Shown piece after piece: positions 40,064-42,776 of a stretch of 42,776 bases of DNA. This DNA is from DASQEH01 sp035633755 (lineage in GTDB: Bacteria; Actinomycetota; Actinomycetes; Propionibacteriales; Nocardioidaceae): contig DASQEH010000113.1 in the NCBI GenBank assembly GCA_035633755.1, forward strand, positions 1-42,776. The letters are read 5' to 3'. The first letter of the stretch is position 1. Each line of letters starts with the position of its first letter. The position numbers and the translations under genes were made by a program. The notes beneath the pieces were generated by a model, which worked only from the letters and a program-made list of their open reading frames with translations, had not been told where the DNA came from and made no database searches.

Positions 40064-41086
40064 TCAGCCGATCGGGGCCCCGTGGCTTTCGAGGTAGGGC
40101 CGCGGGTCCACACCTGTCGACAAGTCCGAGGCAAGCCGGTACTCGAGGTGCAGATGGGCGCCATACGCGTTACCGGTCTCGCCTACCCGCCCGAGCACAG
40201 CACCCTTGGCGACCTGCTGCCCGGTGCTCACGTCGAACGCGCTCAGGTGGCTGTACCAGACCTGGTCGCCGTTCTCGAGCTGGATACGGACCTGGTTGCC
40301 GTAGGCGCCGTCCCAGCCGACCTGGACGACAGTGGCGTCGGCGACCGCTACCACCGGAGTTCCGTAGGCGGTCGCGAAGTCGATACCGGTGTGATAGCCG
40401 GACGACCAGTACGGTCCAGCCTCGCCGAACCATACGGAGATGCGGTAACCACTCGTGGGGAGGACCCATCCGCTGCTGGCTATGCGTTCCGCCTCAGCGG
40501 CAGCCTGCCGGGCTCGCTCCGCCCGGCGGGCTGCCTGGCGCTCGAGGGCTTCGGCATAGAGGCGGGCGCGAGTGGAGACCTGCTTCAGCGATGCCTGTCG
40601 GCGCTCGGCTAGACGCTCGGTCTGGCGTTCGCTGGAGCTGGTCGAAGCCTCGGGGGCGTTGGGCCTCGAGCCAGGCGCGCTGACGGCCGGGGACTTGGCG
40701 CGGGAAGGTTCGCCCGCGGCCCGGTTGGCCGCGCGAGGCCTGGCGCCGGATCGGCTGATGACTGGGTCGATGCGGTCACCTATCGCTGCAACCAACGGCT
40801 GGGCCGTTGCGCCGACCTGAGCGGCCGACTGTTCGTCGGCACGAGGAGCGGGATCCGAGGCGTTGGCCACGAGGGCATGGCTCGCTACTCCTGCGCCGCT
40901 CGCCGTCAGCAGGAGCGCCAGGCCTCCCATGATGGTGGCGGGTCGCACCCGCGTCGAGGCAGCGCGGACGATCGAGAGCCGCTTTGAGCCAGTCGTATGC
41001 GAAGCCGGGGTTGCCGCCTTGGCACGTCGCCTACCGCCGGGGGTCGGCTTGAGGCGAGGAGGGGCATCGGATCGATGTGAAGGCAC
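40064..41086 (-). CDS. M23-family metallopeptidase (cell-wall endopeptidase)
   Basis: A 340-residue membrane-anchored protein. A cytoplasmic basic start is followed by one helix (about 50-70), a long Ala/Arg/Glu-rich extracellular coiled coil (about 150-205) and a C-terminal LytM/M23 domain. The zinc and catalytic residues are present: His232-x3-Asp236 (HTGIDFA) and His311/His313 (GAHLHLEY). It probably cleaves peptide bonds in peptidoglycan during growth or division. I use the GTG at 41086, with GGAAGG 12 bases upstream; the open frame runs to 41293, but the extra part resembles non-coding sequence. It is divergent from the cobalamin-binding gene. Confidence 0.88.
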   Translation of the reverse strand: MPSHRSDAPPRLKPTPGGRRRAKAATPASHTTGSKRLSIVRAASTRVRPATIMGGLALLLTASGAGVASHALVANASDPAPRADEQSAAQVGATAQPLVAAIGDRIDPVISRSGARPRAANRAAGEPSRAKSPAVSAPGSRPNAPEASTSSSERQTERLAERRQASLKQVSTRARLYAEALERQAARRAERARQAAAEAERIASSGWVLPTSGYRISVWFGEAGPYWSSGYHTGIDFATAYGTPVVAVADATVVQVGWDGAYGNQVRIQLENGDQVWYSHLSAFDVSTGQQVAKGAVLGRVGETGNAYGAHLHLEYRLASDLSTGVDPRPYLESHGAPIG

Positions 41087-41333
41087 GGCTGAGACGGTCC
41101 TTCCGACGGCAGCAGGGGGCGCGGTGAGACAAACCTCGACAGTAACGGAGGTCGACGCCCATGGGAAATGCGCGGCAAGCGATACCGGAATCCGTGCGTG
41201 GGCAATGTGTAGTGTGACCGCAGCAGCAGCCTGCTCGATAGGGCTCCCCGTGACTCGCAGGCGGGGATATGGCCGACGCTGACGGCACGACATTCAGTTA
41301 CCGTGCAGACCTCAGAAGGCGGTGAAAGGCTCC

Positions 41334-41732
41334 ATGGCTCCGGTGCGGATAGTGATCGCAAAACCGGGTCTCGACGGACATGATCGAGGCGCCAAAGTCA
41401 TCGCCCGCGCACTGCGTGATGCCGGCATGGAGGTCATCTATACCGGCCTTCACCAGACGCCGGAGCAGATAGTCCAGACCGCGATCCAAGAGGACGCCGA
41501 CATCATCGGGTTGTCGGTCCTTTCGGGTGCCCACATGACGCTGTTCACAAAGGTCCTCGACCTTCTCCGCGAGCGCGACGCGACCGACATCGTGGTCTTC
41601 GGGGGTGGCATTATTCCGGAGGCCGACATTCCGCTGTTGGAGCACGCGGGAGTCGCTCGCATCTTTACCCCTGGTACCAAGACGCGCGACGTCGTCGACT
41701 GGGTGAACGCCGCGCTTACACCAGCCGACTGA
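41334..41732 (+). CDS. Stand-alone cobalamin-binding domain protein
   Basis: A 132-residue B12-binding domain like the C-terminal part of methylmalonyl-CoA mutase. The DxHxxG motif that supplies the lower cobalt ligand is seen as LDGHDRG near residue 12, followed by LSVLSGAH and VVFGGGIIPEAD, which match the rest of the fold. Such single-domain proteins act with a separate catalytic subunit of a B12 mutase, which is not in the window. The ATG at 41334 has AAAGG four bases upstream and is preferred over the GTG at 41322. Confidence 0.88.
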   Translation: MAPVRIVIAKPGLDGHDRGAKVIARALRDAGMEVIYTGLHQTPEQIVQTAIQEDADIIGLSVLSGAHMTLFTKVLDLLRERDATDIVVFGGGIIPEADIPLLEHAGVARIFTPGTKTRDVVDWVNAALTPAD

Positions 41733-42071
41733 CGCTTCCGGCTCGGCTGCCTTTCCCTTCTCATCACGTGGCTCGGAAGGCTGCCGCTGGCCAGGAAGTC
41801 CGTCGCGGCGCAACGCACCCCGACCCGTCGCTCGTGGGTCGCAGTCAACGACACCCCTGACGCCGGCCGGCTGCCCCCGCCATTCCGGGCCCGCGACATC
41901 TAGCTGCGCGGTTGTCCGTGGGATCTGGCTGTGTGCTGGGCGCCTGTCGAGGGCCTGGAGGGCGTGGGAAATCCTTCCGTACGGGGGGTGGTGGGCTCAC
42001 AGTCCGGAAGGTTTGAGGGCGTGTGGACAACGCTGGTGGTGGAAGTTCTGTGTCGGTGCCGAGGTCTAGTG
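41733..42071. other. Intergenic region before the DUF222 gene, no supported gene
   Basis: About 340 bases lie between the cobalamin-binding protein and the SOS box. The open frames here are short and Pro/Arg-rich with no recognised domain. I see no tRNA, riboswitch or strong hairpin. It may hold the promoter and leader of the downstream gene. Confidence 0.5.
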
Positions 42072-42087
42072 TCGAACACATGTTCGA
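42072..42087. promoter_or_regulatory. Perfect LexA (SOS) box across a start codon
   Basis: TCGAAC-ACAT-GTTCGA matches the actinobacterial LexA operator at every consensus base. The ATG at 42080 lies inside it, so LexA would block the very start of the gene. SOS control of DUF222/HNH genes is known for mycobacterial REP13E12 elements. Confidence 0.85.
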
Positions 42088-42776
42088 TCGTGTTCCGGAT
42101 GCGACGTTGGTCGCTGATCTGGCCGCAGCCGCCGCTGCCGCGGCGGCAGGGGCCACTCCCGCTTCCGCTACCGCGTCTGCGGTGCCTGCCGGCGACGTTG
42201 CGGCTGGTGTGGCGGCGGGGGTGATGGATGAGGTGGTCGGGTGGCAGCGGGTGGCTGGGTGGGTGGAGTGGCATCGGTTGGACGCGATGCGACGGTTCGA
42301 GGCGGCTCGGGTGGCGGCCGACTGTGACCTGGCTGGCGCGGACGACCCGGTGGGGGAGGTGTCGGGGAGTCGGCGGGCGGCGGTGGCGCGGCTGCGGGCG
42401 GGTTTGGCGCAGCAGGCGGGCCGGTTCGCGGCCGAGGAGGTGGCGCTGGCGTTGAACGTGTCGGTGCCGTCGGTGGACCGTCAGCTGGGGGTTGGCACGT
42501 GCTCTGCAAGAGGTGCATCCGCAGCTGGGTGAGGCGTTGCGGGCCGGTGAGGTGAGTGGGTTCGTGGTGTCGATGGTGGCCGCGGCGACGGCCCGGGTGG
42601 AGTCCGGGGCGCGGCGGCTGCTGGAGGCGGCGGTGACCGCTGATGCGGTTGAGGTGCCGGCAGGGGCGGCGATCTCGGCGGCGCGGGCGCGGGCGGCAGA
42701 GGCGGACCCGGACGCGGACGCTGCTGCGGCGCGGGCCGCGGCGGCGCGGCGGGTGTATCTGAAGCCGTTGGACGAC
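42080..42776 (+). pseudogene. DUF222/HNH endonuclease gene, frameshifted and cut by the window edge
   Basis: The N-terminal DUF222 domain of a 13E12-type HNH endonuclease. Translation from 42080 begins MFDRVPDATLVADLA and runs in the DUF222 pattern (VGWQRVAGWVEWHRL, then AAEEVALALNVSVPSVDRQL) until about 42490, where a G5 run (42487-42491) sits next to a +1 shift. The protein then continues cleanly in the next frame as ARALQEVHPQLGEALRAGEV and stays open to the window end. Without the shift the gene would be normal, so this is either a real frameshift mutation or a sequencing or assembly error. The HNH domain would lie beyond the edge. It is SOS-box controlled. Confidence 0.75.

Noticed and set aside
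41087..41333. A c-di-AMP (ydaO-type) riboswitch before the M23 peptidase
   Set aside because: Cell-wall hydrolases of actinobacteria often have one, and a CACGGGGAGCC stretch resembles part of it. The conserved GGTGAATC and GAACCCGTCAGCTAACC parts are missing.

Overview
The window comes from a high-GC Gram-positive chromosome, most likely an actinobacterium. Support: many GTG and TTG starts with purine-rich ribosome sites, a perfect actinobacterial LexA box (TCGAAC-N4-GTTCGA), a DUF222/HNH endonuclease gene, an actinobacterial-type PcrA helicase, and a GTTT-N16-GGGTAA promoter of the SigB/SigF class. The Nocardioidaceae are my best guess at family level, from gene content only. No rRNA, tRNA or CRISPR array was seen.

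Layout. 1-1.9 kb: gene-poor flank and a complete IS256-family insertion sequence. 2-7.2 kb: a VOC protein, a secreted protein, a copper operon (YcnI-like protein, His/Met-rich exported protein, CopC-CopD fusion) and a membrane protein, closed by a 17-bp perfect hairpin. 7.3-9.1 kb: a small unknown protein coupled to a type I sulfatase. 9.2-12.6 kb: a zinc alcohol/formaldehyde dehydrogenase with an unknown partner under a stress-sigma-type promoter, an acidic small protein and an aldo-keto reductase. 12.6-35 kb: a large cell-surface polysaccharide locus. 35.1-41.7 kb: housekeeping or conserved genes (ferritin-like protein, PAP2, GNAT, membrane protein, pcrA, M23 peptidase, cobalamin-binding protein). 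42.1 kb to the end: an SOS-box-controlled DUF222 gene with a frameshift, cut by the window edge.

The polysaccharide locus has an initiating polyprenyl-phosphate sugar transferase, a Wzx-type flippase, a Wzy/ligase-type polymerase, a Wzz-type chain-length protein with what looks like a dead tyrosine-kinase domain, a GT4 and a GT2 glycosyltransferase, a NodB-type deacetylase, a beta-helix lipoprotein and a PAP2 phosphatase. Two sets of tailoring genes make it unusual. First, five sulfotransferase-fold proteins (four clear, one divergent), which suggest a sulfated product. Second, one tightly overlapping minus-strand operon that runs sugar transferase, HPr-kinase-like ATPase, thymidylate-kinase-like ATPase, D-2-hydroxyacid dehydrogenase, phosphoenolpyruvate mutase, ATP-grasp ligase and beta-helix lipoprotein.

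The mutase keeps the PEP mutase catalytic residues, and no phosphonopyruvate decarboxylase lies beside it; the dehydrogenase sits where that enzyme would be expected. My main hypothesis is a pathway that makes phosphonopyruvate, reduces it to phosphonolactate, and attaches it or a derivative (possibly through the ATP-grasp ligase) to an exported, sulfated polysaccharide. The gene content and residues are seen directly; the pathway is inference.
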